Shown here piece after piece: positions 45,537-53,708 of a stretch of 64,000 nucleotides of DNA; position 1 is the stretch's first letter; each line of letters begins with the position of its first letter. The DNA comes from CAG-826 sp964654155 (lineage in GTDB: Bacteria; Bacillota_I; Bacilli_A; RFN20; CAG-826). The stretch lies in contig CAZZGL010000002.1 of the NCBI GenBank assembly GCA_964654155.1, positions 1-64,000 on the forward strand, given 5' to 3'. Made by a program: the position numbers and the translations under genes. The notes beneath the pieces were generated by a model that was not told the DNA's origin, searched no databases, and was given only the letters and a program-made list of their open reading frames with translations.

Positions 45537-46637
45537 CTATTTATATCGTAAATAACGAATAAACTGTTCATTTAAAGTATATTTTCTATTACTTTTAATT
45601 TCATAATGTTCAATACATCGTGATTTACATCCTCTAATATTTTTTCCAACATAATCATTTAATGTTTGAATACATACAAATCCCTCTTTATTTTTATCTA
45701 CAACAAATATTCCTTCATTGCGATGAAATAAATCTAAAATGTTATTATTATGCATCGACAAATATAATGTTGCTCCATGAGGATTAGTATTTTGATTAAT
45801 AAACATTTTTAAAAAGTTTTTTACTACTTGTAAATTAATCGAAGAATCTATTTCATCAATAATTAAAATAGAACCATTTTTTAAAGCAAAATACGCTGTC
45901 ATAAAAAGTAATACACCTTTCAAGGTTCCAAAGGATATAATATTTATCATTTCCGATAATGAAAATTTATGTACTTTCCCATATATTTTTATGAAAAAGT
46001 GCATTTTATCCTCACTAAGCTTTATACCCTCAATTAAAGGTTCAAATATATTAAATATATTTAAAAATATATTTTTATCCATCCGTTCATATAATCTAAT
46101 TATTTTTAAGATAATTTCGCCAGAAGATAATTGCATAATATGAAAAACGGACTCCTTCTGCGTGATTAATTCTTTTTCTTTTTTTAGATGATAAAAATTC
46201 CCATTATATAATGTTGTTGGATGAAATTTTTTAATCTTTTTATACCTTAAATATTGTCTTTTTACTATACAATAAGTAACTTCAAAAGACGCTTCCTTAG
46301 AAGGATAAATATTACAACGATAATTATATAAATAATCGTTTTCTGCTACAAAGATTTCTAAATCAATATTATCCTTTGCAAAATCCAATCTGTTATAGCA
46401 AATGCGTCTATTATTTAATAATTCATATGACATTAAAATCAATGATAAAACACTTGTTTTCCCTTGTCCATTTCCACCAATGATTGAATTGCATATATTG
46501 CTATAAGTGCCTTGAAAAACATTCAATAATTCACTATCTAGCATTGCTTTTCGTGGAACTTTATCAGAAATAAAATCAATACTAAAATTATCCTTTAATT
46601 TTCTAAATCCAGACACTATAATTTTTAAAATTCTCAC
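45537..46637 (-). CDS. Solitary AAA (OLD/AAA15-like) ATPase
   Basis: The 366-residue protein has an ABC-type ATPase core. It shows an N-terminal GFRKLKD strand, Walker A GGNGQGKTSVLS near residues 53-64, a LSSGE signature-like motif, Walker B SILIIDEIDSSI and a switch His (LYLSMHNN). Such ATPases occur in OLD-type, RloA and Abi defence proteins, usually with a nuclease partner. No nuclease domain or partner is visible here. It stands alone, between the polysaccharide genes and pepT. Confidence 0.65.
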   Translation of the reverse strand: MRILKIIVSGFRKLKDNFSIDFISDKVPRKAMLDSELLNVFQGTYSNICNSIIGGNGQGKTSVLSLILMSYELLNNRRICYNRLDFAKDNIDLEIFVAENDYLYNYRCNIYPSKEASFEVTYCIVKRQYLRYKKIKKFHPTTLYNGNFYHLKKEKELITQKESVFHIMQLSSGEIILKIIRLYERMDKNIFLNIFNIFEPLIEGIKLSEDKMHFFIKIYGKVHKFSLSEMINIISFGTLKGVLLFMTAYFALKNGSILIIDEIDSSINLQVVKNFLKMFINQNTNPHGATLYLSMHNNNILDLFHRNEGIFVVDKNKEGFVCIQTLNDYVGKNIRGCKSRCIEHYEIKSNRKYTLNEQFIRYLRYK

Positions 46638-46705
46638 TATCTATAAAAGTTATATCATTCTTCAAATCGCTAAATTAATATAACATATTCAAAGTAAACT
46701 GTAAA

Positions 46706-47911
46706 CTAAATCAATGATTTTGAAATTGTTTTAATAACATTAATCATCTTCATAAAATCATTAATATCTAAATACTCTAGTGGACCATGAAAGTTTTCTC
46801 CCCCAGTTCCTAAATTAGGACATGGAATACCTTCAAAAGACAATCTTGCACCATCAGTGCCACCTCTTATTGGCATTTCAATTGGAGTAATATTATTTTC
46901 TTTCATCGCTGATTCAACAATAGAAACTAATTCCATTCTTTCAGCAATTTTTTCCTTCATATTGTAATAGCTATCCTCAATAGATACAGTAACGATTTCT
47001 TCTCCATATTTTTTATTTATAACTCTAGCAATATCGAACATTTTAGTTTTTCTTTGTTCAAAAACATTGCGATCATGATCGCGAATTATGTAACTTAAAT
47101 TTGTCAAAGAAACATCTCCATTTATAGATGTTAAATGATAAAAACCCTCATACATTTCGGTGTGCTCCGGTCTCTCTTTTTCTGGTAACATTGATACGAA
47201 TTCTAAAGCCACTAATTGTGCATTAATCATTTTATTTTTAGCAGAACCTGGATGAATACTTTTTCCGTGTACTATTATTTTTGCTGAAGCAGCATTAAAA
47301 GTTTCATAGTTAATTTCACGAATATCTCCTCCATCAACTGTATATGTATAAGCATTATTCGTAGATTCTAAATACCATTTAAAATCGAAATGATCAGTTC
47401 CTGCACCTACTTCTTCATCAGGAGTAAAACATACAACAATATTTGGATGTTCAACTTCTGTATGCATAATATAGTCTACAAAACTCATAATAATTGCTAT
47501 ACCAGCTTTATCATCCGCTCCTAAAAGAGTAGTACCATCTGTAACAACTAATTGATGTCCTTCCTTTCCAAGCAAATCTTCTTTTGCTAGTATCATACCA
47601 TTTCCTAAAATAATATCTTCACCATTAAAAGATACAATTTGAGGCTTAATATCTTTACCACTTGCATCGGGAGCTGTATCCATATGTGATATAAGTCCTA
47701 ATGTTTGATTAGAGCTACAATTACTAGGTATTTTTGCGTAAACATAACCATAATCATCTATTCTAGCATTTGTAACTCCTAATGATTTTAATTCATTAAC
47801 TAAATATTTTCCTAACTCAAGTTGCTTTAGTGTGCTTGGAAATGTTGTTGACTCTTCTTTCGATTGTGTATCAAATGAAACATATTTTAAAAATCTTTCT
47901 ACCGGTTCCAT
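46706..47911 (-). CDS. pepT: Peptidase T (tripeptide aminopeptidase)
   Basis: This cytosolic M20-family zinc enzyme releases N-terminal residues from tripeptides. The 401-residue product shows the metal motif SHMDTAPD, GADDKAGIA, CFTPDEEVGAG and the C-terminal RGGTDGARLS. ATG 47911 follows AGAGGT at a good distance. Peptide salvage fits a reduced metabolism. Confidence 0.94.
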   Translation of the reverse strand: MEPVERFLKYVSFDTQSKEESTTFPSTLKQLELGKYLVNELKSLGVTNARIDDYGYVYAKIPSNCSSNQTLGLISHMDTAPDASGKDIKPQIVSFNGEDIILGNGMILAKEDLLGKEGHQLVVTDGTTLLGADDKAGIAIIMSFVDYIMHTEVEHPNIVVCFTPDEEVGAGTDHFDFKWYLESTNNAYTYTVDGGDIREINYETFNAASAKIIVHGKSIHPGSAKNKMINAQLVALEFVSMLPEKERPEHTEMYEGFYHLTSINGDVSLTNLSYIIRDHDRNVFEQRKTKMFDIARVINKKYGEEIVTVSIEDSYYNMKEKIAERMELVSIVESAMKENNITPIEMPIRGGTDGARLSFEGIPCPNLGTGGENFHGPLEYLDINDFMKMINVIKTISKSLI

Positions 47912-47986
47912 ACGTTTATCACCTCTTAGATATGATATCATAATTACAACTAATTTTGATTTATTTCTAACTTTTATAAAAAATTA

Positions 47987-48015
47987 TTCAAAAAAACAAT
48001 TGCAAGTGATATACT
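47987..48015 (+). promoter_or_regulatory. Promoter of the yebC-family gene
   Basis: TTCAAA (47987-47992), a 17-bp spacer and TATACT (48010-48015). An AAAGGAG ribosome site follows before ATG 48049. Confidence 0.6.
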
Positions 48016-48048
48016 TTTTAAGAAATAACTTTAAAGGAGTCGATTTTT

Positions 48049-48765
48049 ATGGGTAGAGCACATGAAGTACGTGCAGCATCAATGGCCGCGACAAATGCAA
48101 AAAAAACCGCTCTATATATGAGAGCGTCAAAAGAAATCTATATGGCTGCTAAATCAGGAGAACCTGATCCAAATAGCAATCTTGCATTACGTGCCACAAT
48201 TGAAAAATTTAGAGGTCAAAACATTCCAAAAGATGTAATTCAACGCGCTATTGAAAAAGCAAAAGGCGGATCTGCTGAAAGCTATATTGCTGGTCGTTAT
48301 GAAGGATATGGACCAGGAAATGTTGCTTTCATCATTGACACTTTAACCGATAACTCAAACAGAGCGTTTGTTGAAGTTAGAACTGTTGTCAATAAAAGAG
48401 GGGGCCATTTAGGAGCACCAGGCAGTGTTTCTTTCAACTTCGAGCAAGCAGGAGTTTTAGTTTTTGAATCAAGCATGAGCCGTGATGAAATTGAAGAATT
48501 GCTTATTATGGGCGATGTCGATGTCACAGATGTCACAAAAGATGATGATGGTTATGTTGAAATTCATGTTACACCAACAGCGTTAAACGATGCTAAAAAT
48601 TGTTTAAATGAAAATGGAATTACTGAATTCGAAACCTGCGAATTGCAAATGTTGCCAAATGATTATGTTGATCCTAACGATGAGGATCGTGAAAAAATGC
48701 AATCGATGCTCGATATGCTTGATGAATTAGAAGATGTACAAGCCGTTTGGCATAATATGAAGTAA
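48049..48765 (+). CDS. YebC/PmpR family translation or transcription regulator
   Basis: The 238-residue protein has the three-domain YebC layout, starting MGRAHEVRAASMAATNAKKT and containing YEGYGPGNVAFIIDTLTDN. Members act as translation factors for proline-rich stretches or as DNA-binding regulators. The genome context does not choose between them. It is monocistronic with its own promoter. Confidence 0.9.
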   Translation: MGRAHEVRAASMAATNAKKTALYMRASKEIYMAAKSGEPDPNSNLALRATIEKFRGQNIPKDVIQRAIEKAKGGSAESYIAGRYEGYGPGNVAFIIDTLTDNSNRAFVEVRTVVNKRGGHLGAPGSVSFNFEQAGVLVFESSMSRDEIEELLIMGDVDVTDVTKDDDGYVEIHVTPTALNDAKNCLNENGITEFETCELQMLPNDYVDPNDEDREKMQSMLDMLDELEDVQAVWHNMK

Positions 48766-48783
48766 AAATCAAACAAAAAACAC

Positions 48784-48866
48784 TTGATAAAAGTATCATA
48801 AAATGATACTATGTCTAAGCCAAACTTTCTTTAAGCACGCTTAGAGGCTTAAGGCGGAAGGAGATT
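48784..48866 (+). promoter_or_regulatory. rpmE promoter and hairpin leader
   Basis: TTGATA (48784-48789), a 17-bp spacer and TACTAT (48807-48812) precede a short leader. The leader can form TCTAAGC/GCTTAGA and an alternative TAAGCC/GGCTTA pairing that reaches to the ribosome site. L31 leaders that bind L31 are known in Firmicutes. I infer that type here from position and structure only. Confidence 0.5.
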
Positions 48867-48872
48867 TTGAAA

Positions 48873-49079
48873 ATGAAAAAAGACACACACCCAAAATATC
48901 ACAAATGCACAGTTACTTGTGTTTCTTGTGGTACAACATTTGAAACAGGATCAATCTTAAAGGAAATCCGTGTTGATACTTGTTCAAATTGTCATCCATT
49001 CTACACAGGTAAACAACGTTTTACCCAAGCAGATGGTCGTGTTGATAAGTTCAACAAAAAATACGGATTGGGAAAATAA
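48873..49079 (+). CDS. rpmE: 50S ribosomal protein L31, zinc form
   Basis: This is bL31, 68 residues from ATG 48873 (an in-frame TTG two codons earlier is less likely). The cysteine pairs CVSC and CSNC bind zinc, so this is the C+ form used under zinc sufficiency. The GGAAGGAG site is strong, and a terminator follows. Confidence 0.95.
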   Translation: MKKDTHPKYHKCTVTCVSCGTTFETGSILKEIRVDTCSNCHPFYTGKQRFTQADGRVDKFNKKYGLGK

Positions 49080-49097
49080 GAATCCATATTTACTATT

Positions 49098-49128
49098 AAA
49101 CCGCTATCTGAGGGATAGTGGTTTTTTT
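49098..49128 (+). terminator. Terminator after rpmE
   Basis: A 10-bp stem (AACCGCTATC with GATAGTGGTT, one G-U pair) is followed by eight T interrupted once. Confidence 0.85.
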
Positions 49129-49154
49129 CTTTGACAAAGGAGGAGAAAATTAAT

Positions 49155-50741
49155 ATGAAAAATAAATTCTACATAACAACGCCTATTTATTATCCAAGTG
49201 CTAATTTGCATATTGGACACGCTTATTGTACAGTTATGTGCGATGTTTACGCGCGATATAGAAGAATGAGAAGTCAAGAAGTATTTTTCTTAACCGGTTC
49301 TGATGAACACGGTGAAAAGATTCAAAAAAATGCTATTTTAGCAAATAAAAGCGAACAAGAATTTGTCGATGAAATAGTAAAAGGATTTAAAGAGCTTTGG
49401 AGTGCATTAGAAATCAGCAATGATGATTATATTAGAACAACTGAAAAAAGACATACCAAAGTCGTTCAAGATGTTTTTTCTAAACTTTTAGAACAAGGTG
49501 ACATTTATTTAGGTGATTACGAAGGTTGGTACTGTACTCCTTGTGAATCATTCTGGACCGACACCCAAGTTGGAGAAGAAAAAATTTGTCCTGATTGCGG
49601 AAGACCTGTTTATAAAGCAAAAGAACAAGCTTATTTCTTAAGAGTAGGAAAATATGTTGATAGATTATTAAAGTTCTACGATGAACATCCTGAATTCATT
49701 ACTCCTGAATCAAGAAAAAATGAAATGATAAATACCTTTATTAAGCCAGGATTAGAAGATTTATGCATTACAAGAACCACTTTTTCATGGGGTGTTCCTG
49801 TAAAAGAAGATCCTCGTCATGTAGTTTATGTTTGGATTGATGCATTATTAAATTATATTTCTGCATTAGGCTATGATAGCGATGACTTATCTTTATTTAA
49901 TAAATTTTGGAATGAAGATACTGAAATTATTCATGTTATTGGTAATGATATTACTCGTTTCCACACCATTTATTGGCCTATCATCTTAATGGCGCTTAAC
50001 ATTCATCTTCCAGACAAAGTATTTGTCCATGGATTATTAATGATGAAAGATGGAAAAATGTCTAAATCAAAAGGAAATGTTGTTAGCCCATATCCTTTAA
50101 TTGATCGTTATGGTTTAGATGCAGTTCGTTATTATTTAGTTAGAGAAACTATTTTTGGTAGTGATGGAAGATTCACCCCTGAAGATTTTGTCACTCGTAT
50201 TAATACCGATTTAGCCAATGATTTTGGAAATCTTTTAAATCGCACAGTTGGAATGATGATTAAATATTTTGATGGTCATATTCCTGCTTATCAAGGTGAT
50301 GTTAATCCTCAAGATAAAGAACTTAGAAGCTTAGCTATGTTCACAATCGATCAATATGAAAAAGCCTTCGATGATGTTAAAATCACTGATGCCTTTATTG
50401 CTGTAATGAATCTTATTTCAAGAGCAAACAAATATATTGATGAAACTACACCTTGGGCATTAGCAAAAGATGAAACAAAAACAAAAGAGCTTCAAAGCGT
50501 CATGTCACATCTTGTAAATGTTTTATATATTGCTGGTGTATTATTACAACCTGTCTTAACTCACGCACCAAAATCTTTATTTGAACAACTTGGGGTAAAA
50601 GAAGAATATCAAAACTACGATAGTATCCATAATTTTGGAATTATTGGTGATGTTGATGTTACTAAAGGAAATCCATTATTTCCTCGTTTAGATGCAAAAG
50701 AAGAAATTGAATTTATCGCTTCTTTAATGCAAAAAAAATAA
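49155..50741 (+). CDS. metG: Methionyl-tRNA synthetase
   Basis: The enzyme charges tRNA-Met. The 528 residues include HIGH in NLHIGHAYC, a four-Cys zinc knuckle (CTPC, CPDCG) and KMSKS in GKMSKSKGN. The C-terminal tRNA-binding EMAP domain of longer enzymes is absent. ATG 49155 directly follows AGGAGGAG. Confidence 0.96.
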   Translation: MKNKFYITTPIYYPSANLHIGHAYCTVMCDVYARYRRMRSQEVFFLTGSDEHGEKIQKNAILANKSEQEFVDEIVKGFKELWSALEISNDDYIRTTEKRHTKVVQDVFSKLLEQGDIYLGDYEGWYCTPCESFWTDTQVGEEKICPDCGRPVYKAKEQAYFLRVGKYVDRLLKFYDEHPEFITPESRKNEMINTFIKPGLEDLCITRTTFSWGVPVKEDPRHVVYVWIDALLNYISALGYDSDDLSLFNKFWNEDTEIIHVIGNDITRFHTIYWPIILMALNIHLPDKVFVHGLLMMKDGKMSKSKGNVVSPYPLIDRYGLDAVRYYLVRETIFGSDGRFTPEDFVTRINTDLANDFGNLLNRTVGMMIKYFDGHIPAYQGDVNPQDKELRSLAMFTIDQYEKAFDDVKITDAFIAVMNLISRANKYIDETTPWALAKDETKTKELQSVMSHLVNVLYIAGVLLQPVLTHAPKSLFEQLGVKEEYQNYDSIHNFGIIGDVDVTKGNPLFPRLDAKEEIEFIASLMQKK

Positions 50742-50753
50742 ATTTATAAGATT

Positions 50754-50776
50754 AGTCCCTTTTATAGGGACTTTTT
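50754..50776 (+). terminator. Terminator between metG and rlmD
   Basis: A short GC stem (AGTCCC with GGGACT, 6-nt loop) is followed by five T. The following gene starts 13 bp later, so it may act as an attenuator. Confidence 0.6.
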
Positions 50777-50788
50777 AGGAGATAAAAA

Positions 50789-52156
50789 ATGGCAAAAAAA
50801 AGAGATTTAAATTTAGGAGAATTTGAAGCTATATGTGAAGATATATCTTTTGATGGTAAAGGAGTAACTCATTATCAAGGAAAGGTTGTTTTTGTTCCAG
50901 GCTTTTTTCTTAATGAAAAAGCGATTATTCGCTTGGTATATGAAAGAAGCGAATTTTATGCTGGGAAAATTATTAAAATAATCGAAAAATCTCCATACAG
51001 AATAGAACCAAAATGCAAAATATGTTCTAGTTGTGGTGGCTGTTGCTATCAACAATTAGAATATGCCTCGCAATTAGAATATAAAACTAAAAAGGTTAAA
51101 GACGCTTTCTTTAAATTTGCCAAAATGAATGTTAATGTTGAACCTTGTATAGGAATGACAGAACCATATTTTTATCGTAATAAAATTCAAATGCCTATCG
51201 GTATATCTCAAAAAGGAAGGATTATTACTGGGTTTTATAAAGAAAAAACCCATGAAATTGTTCCTGTAGATAAATGCTATATTGAAAACGAACAAGCGGA
51301 AGAAGTTTTAAATATAATTAAAGATTTAATGAAAAAATATAAAATATTGCCTTATAACGAGGACACAAGAAAAGGCATTATTCGTCATATCTTGATAAGA
51401 ACTTCATTCCATAAAAAACAAATTATGGTTGTATTAGTAACAAATCAAGATGAATTCGGCGGAAGAAGAGAATTTGTAAAAGCTCTTCATTTAACTTGCT
51501 CATCGATTACAACAATTGTACAAAACATTAATACCCGTGATACAAATGTCATATTAGGTGAAAAAGAACGTGTTCTGTATGGAAAAGGGTATATTGAAGA
51601 TTCATTATGTGATGTTTGGTTTCAAATATCCGCGAAATCATTTTATCAAATTAATCCTATTCAAACAGAAATTTTATATAATACCGCAATTAAGCTTGCT
51701 AATTTAAGTGGAAATGAAACTGTTTTAGATTGTTACTGTGGAATTGGAACAATAGGTTTAATTGCTTCTAAATATGCAAAAAAAGTTATCGGTATTGAAA
51801 TTGTTAAAGAAGCCGTTTCTGACGCAATTAAAAATGCAAAAAGAAATAATATTAGCAACGAAACTTTTGTTGTCGGTGACGCAAGTGAGTATATGGTTGA
51901 ATACGCTAAATCAAAAGGAAAAGTTGATGTTTTGTTTATGGATCCACCAAGAAAAGGTTCTGATCAAAAATTTTTAAGTTCTGTATTAACTTTACTTCCT
52001 AAAAAAATCATCTATATTTCTTGTGATCCAACTACTTTAGCAAGAGACATTAAGATTCTTTCTTCTAAATATAAAATAACTAGAATTCAACCTGTGGATA
52101 TGTTTCCAATGACTTATCATGTAGAGACAATCTGTGCTTTAACATTAAATAAGTAA
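50789..52156 (+). CDS. 23S rRNA (uracil-C5)-methyltransferase, RlmD/RumA family
   Basis: The 455-residue protein has an N-terminal TRAM domain and an Fe-S cysteine set (CKICSSCGGCCYQQL). A Rossmann SAM-binding core follows (LDCYCGIGTIGLIASKYAKK). The MDPPRKG loop and ISCDPTTLARD supply the catalytic Cys. It methylates a 23S uracil (position 1939 or 747). Paralogues with different targets cannot be told apart by eye. It is the last housekeeping gene before the island. Confidence 0.9.
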   Translation: MAKKRDLNLGEFEAICEDISFDGKGVTHYQGKVVFVPGFFLNEKAIIRLVYERSEFYAGKIIKIIEKSPYRIEPKCKICSSCGGCCYQQLEYASQLEYKTKKVKDAFFKFAKMNVNVEPCIGMTEPYFYRNKIQMPIGISQKGRIITGFYKEKTHEIVPVDKCYIENEQAEEVLNIIKDLMKKYKILPYNEDTRKGIIRHILIRTSFHKKQIMVVLVTNQDEFGGRREFVKALHLTCSSITTIVQNINTRDTNVILGEKERVLYGKGYIEDSLCDVWFQISAKSFYQINPIQTEILYNTAIKLANLSGNETVLDCYCGIGTIGLIASKYAKKVIGIEIVKEAVSDAIKNAKRNNISNETFVVGDASEYMVEYAKSKGKVDVLFMDPPRKGSDQKFLSSVLTLLPKKIIYISCDPTTLARDIKILSSKYKITRIQPVDMFPMTYHVETICALTLNK

Positions 52157-52472
52157 TATCGAATACGCGTTAAAATATATTTAAATTAATTATGTTTCCA
52201 ATCATAAATGATATATTTAAAAATAATAAAAATTTTATTATTTATGTTAGTTTTATAATGTAGGGGAAAAATTAGTAAGATTATAACAATCCCTTCGTTA
52301 AAGCCTTCATTCATTTTTTATGCGATTACCCTAAATAAACAATATTTATTGTATTTTTTTAATTAAGCAAATGATATAATATTCACAGAAAGGCAATATT
52401 GCATTATGGCATTTACAAATAAGAATTAATTAGCAAAAAACAAAAAAGAAATTAGTAATAAGAGGGAAAAAC
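52157..52472 (+). other. Spacer before the island operon with promoter and 7-codon ORF
   Basis: This very AT-rich 316-bp region holds a 23-bp near-perfect AT palindrome at 52221-52243 and a TATAAT -10 box at 52375-52380 with a weak -35. It also holds a 7-codon ORF at 52406-52429 (MAFTNKN). That ORF resembles the start of the following gene (MAFYTREEA) and could be an old duplicated start or a leader peptide. I see no other gene. Confidence 0.5.
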
Positions 52473-53708
52473 ATGGCATTTTACACAAGAGAAGAAGCAA
52501 AGGTTAAAATAGAGACAATTTTGAAAGAACAACATCCACTTAAAACAGGCCAAACATTACCAATCAGAAGTGGAACAAAGTTTAATGTCTATTCAATTCC
52601 AGTAGAATATTTAGCCCCCAATGTTTTAAATGATAGAATAGCTTGGAGAATCAGAGAATTTGAAGCTTCAAATGGTAGAAAACTATCATTCGACTCACCA
52701 GAAGATGTTGAATATGTATACGAATTATTAGAAAAAGAATCTCCAAAAGAAAACGAAAAAACATTAAAAGATTTAGCAGAAAAAGGGCAACAAGTTGATG
52801 GCATCATAACCAAAGATGGAATTATAATTGATGGTAATAGAAGAGCTACTTTACTAAGAAAATTATTTAAAGGAGCTGCTTCAAAGTTCAATAAAAATCT
52901 AGAAGATTTTAGATTTTTTAACGCTATTGTTTTATCAGAAGACATTGATGATAAAGAAATTATGGCATTAGAAACTAGAATTCAAATTGGTGAAGACAAA
53001 AAATTAGATTATAACCCTATTTGTATGTATATTAAAGTTGATAATTTATCCGCAGCTGGATATAATGATCAACAAATTGCCAATTATATGAATATTACAG
53101 AAAGTGATGTAAAAGAAAAAAAAGAGATTTTTAGGTTGATGAATGAATATCTTGAGGCAATTGGGAAGCCTAATCATTATACATTATTAGAAGGGTTAGA
53201 AGATCAATTCATAAATACTAAAACTGTATTTAAAAGAATGGACAACAGAACATATCAAACATATGATTGGGATTACACAGCTGAAGATGTTGCAAATTTT
53301 AAACAAGTTTGCTATGACTATTTAAGAGCGAAATTTGAAGGAAAAAAATATAGGGATGTATTAATTGGAAAGTCTTTTAAAACAAATGGCGTATTTATTA
53401 AAAAAAGTGTTTGGGAAGAATTTTTTGAAAACCACGAAAAAGTAATTAATGATAATAATCCGCAAAATGAAAAAGACTGGGAAGCTCTAGGCAAAAAACA
53501 ATTTGTACAAATTTTAAAAAATGCATCTTTAAAGTTAGAAGAAGTATTAAATGAGAAAAATGTATCATCATTAGTCATAACAATTCAATCAAAAATCAGA
53601 AATCTTATGGATTGTTTAAATGAAAATAATGAACTAACACAAGAAGACTACAAAATTTTAAAAAAAGCTAACAGTCTATTATGGGATATATTGAAGGAAT
53701 ATAAATAA
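52473..53708 (+). CDS. ParB-like N-terminal domain protein
   Basis: The 411-residue protein contains VDGIITKDGIIIDGNRRATLL. DGNRR at 120-124 corresponds to the GERR box of ParB-type proteins. It also carries a helix-turn-helix-like segment (YNDQQIANYMNITESDVKE), as in ParB. True chromosome-partition ParB is unlikely because no ParA gene is adjacent. It is the first gene of the operon, and its stop is directly followed by the helicase ATG. ParB-like proteins with altered boxes occur in several defence and DNA-modification clusters. The function is inferred as DNA loading or site marking. Confidence 0.65.
   Translation: MAFYTREEAKVKIETILKEQHPLKTGQTLPIRSGTKFNVYSIPVEYLAPNVLNDRIAWRIREFEASNGRKLSFDSPEDVEYVYELLEKESPKENEKTLKDLAEKGQQVDGIITKDGIIIDGNRRATLLRKLFKGAASKFNKNLEDFRFFNAIVLSEDIDDKEIMALETRIQIGEDKKLDYNPICMYIKVDNLSAAGYNDQQIANYMNITESDVKEKKEIFRLMNEYLEAIGKPNHYTLLEGLEDQFINTKTVFKRMDNRTYQTYDWDYTAEDVANFKQVCYDYLRAKFEGKKYRDVLIGKSFKTNGVFIKKSVWEEFFENHEKVINDNNPQNEKDWEALGKKQFVQILKNASLKLEEVLNEKNVSSLVITIQSKIRNLMDCLNENNELTQEDYKILKKANSLLWDILKEYK

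Noticed and set aside
52221..52243. 23-bp AT palindrome as terminator of rlmD
   Set aside because: The stem holds only A-T pairs and has no separate T run, so terminator strength is doubtful.
52473..53708. Chromosome partition ParB
   Set aside because: No parA gene is adjacent, no parS-like site was noticed, and the box reads GNRR instead of GERR. It is embedded in a restriction-like operon.
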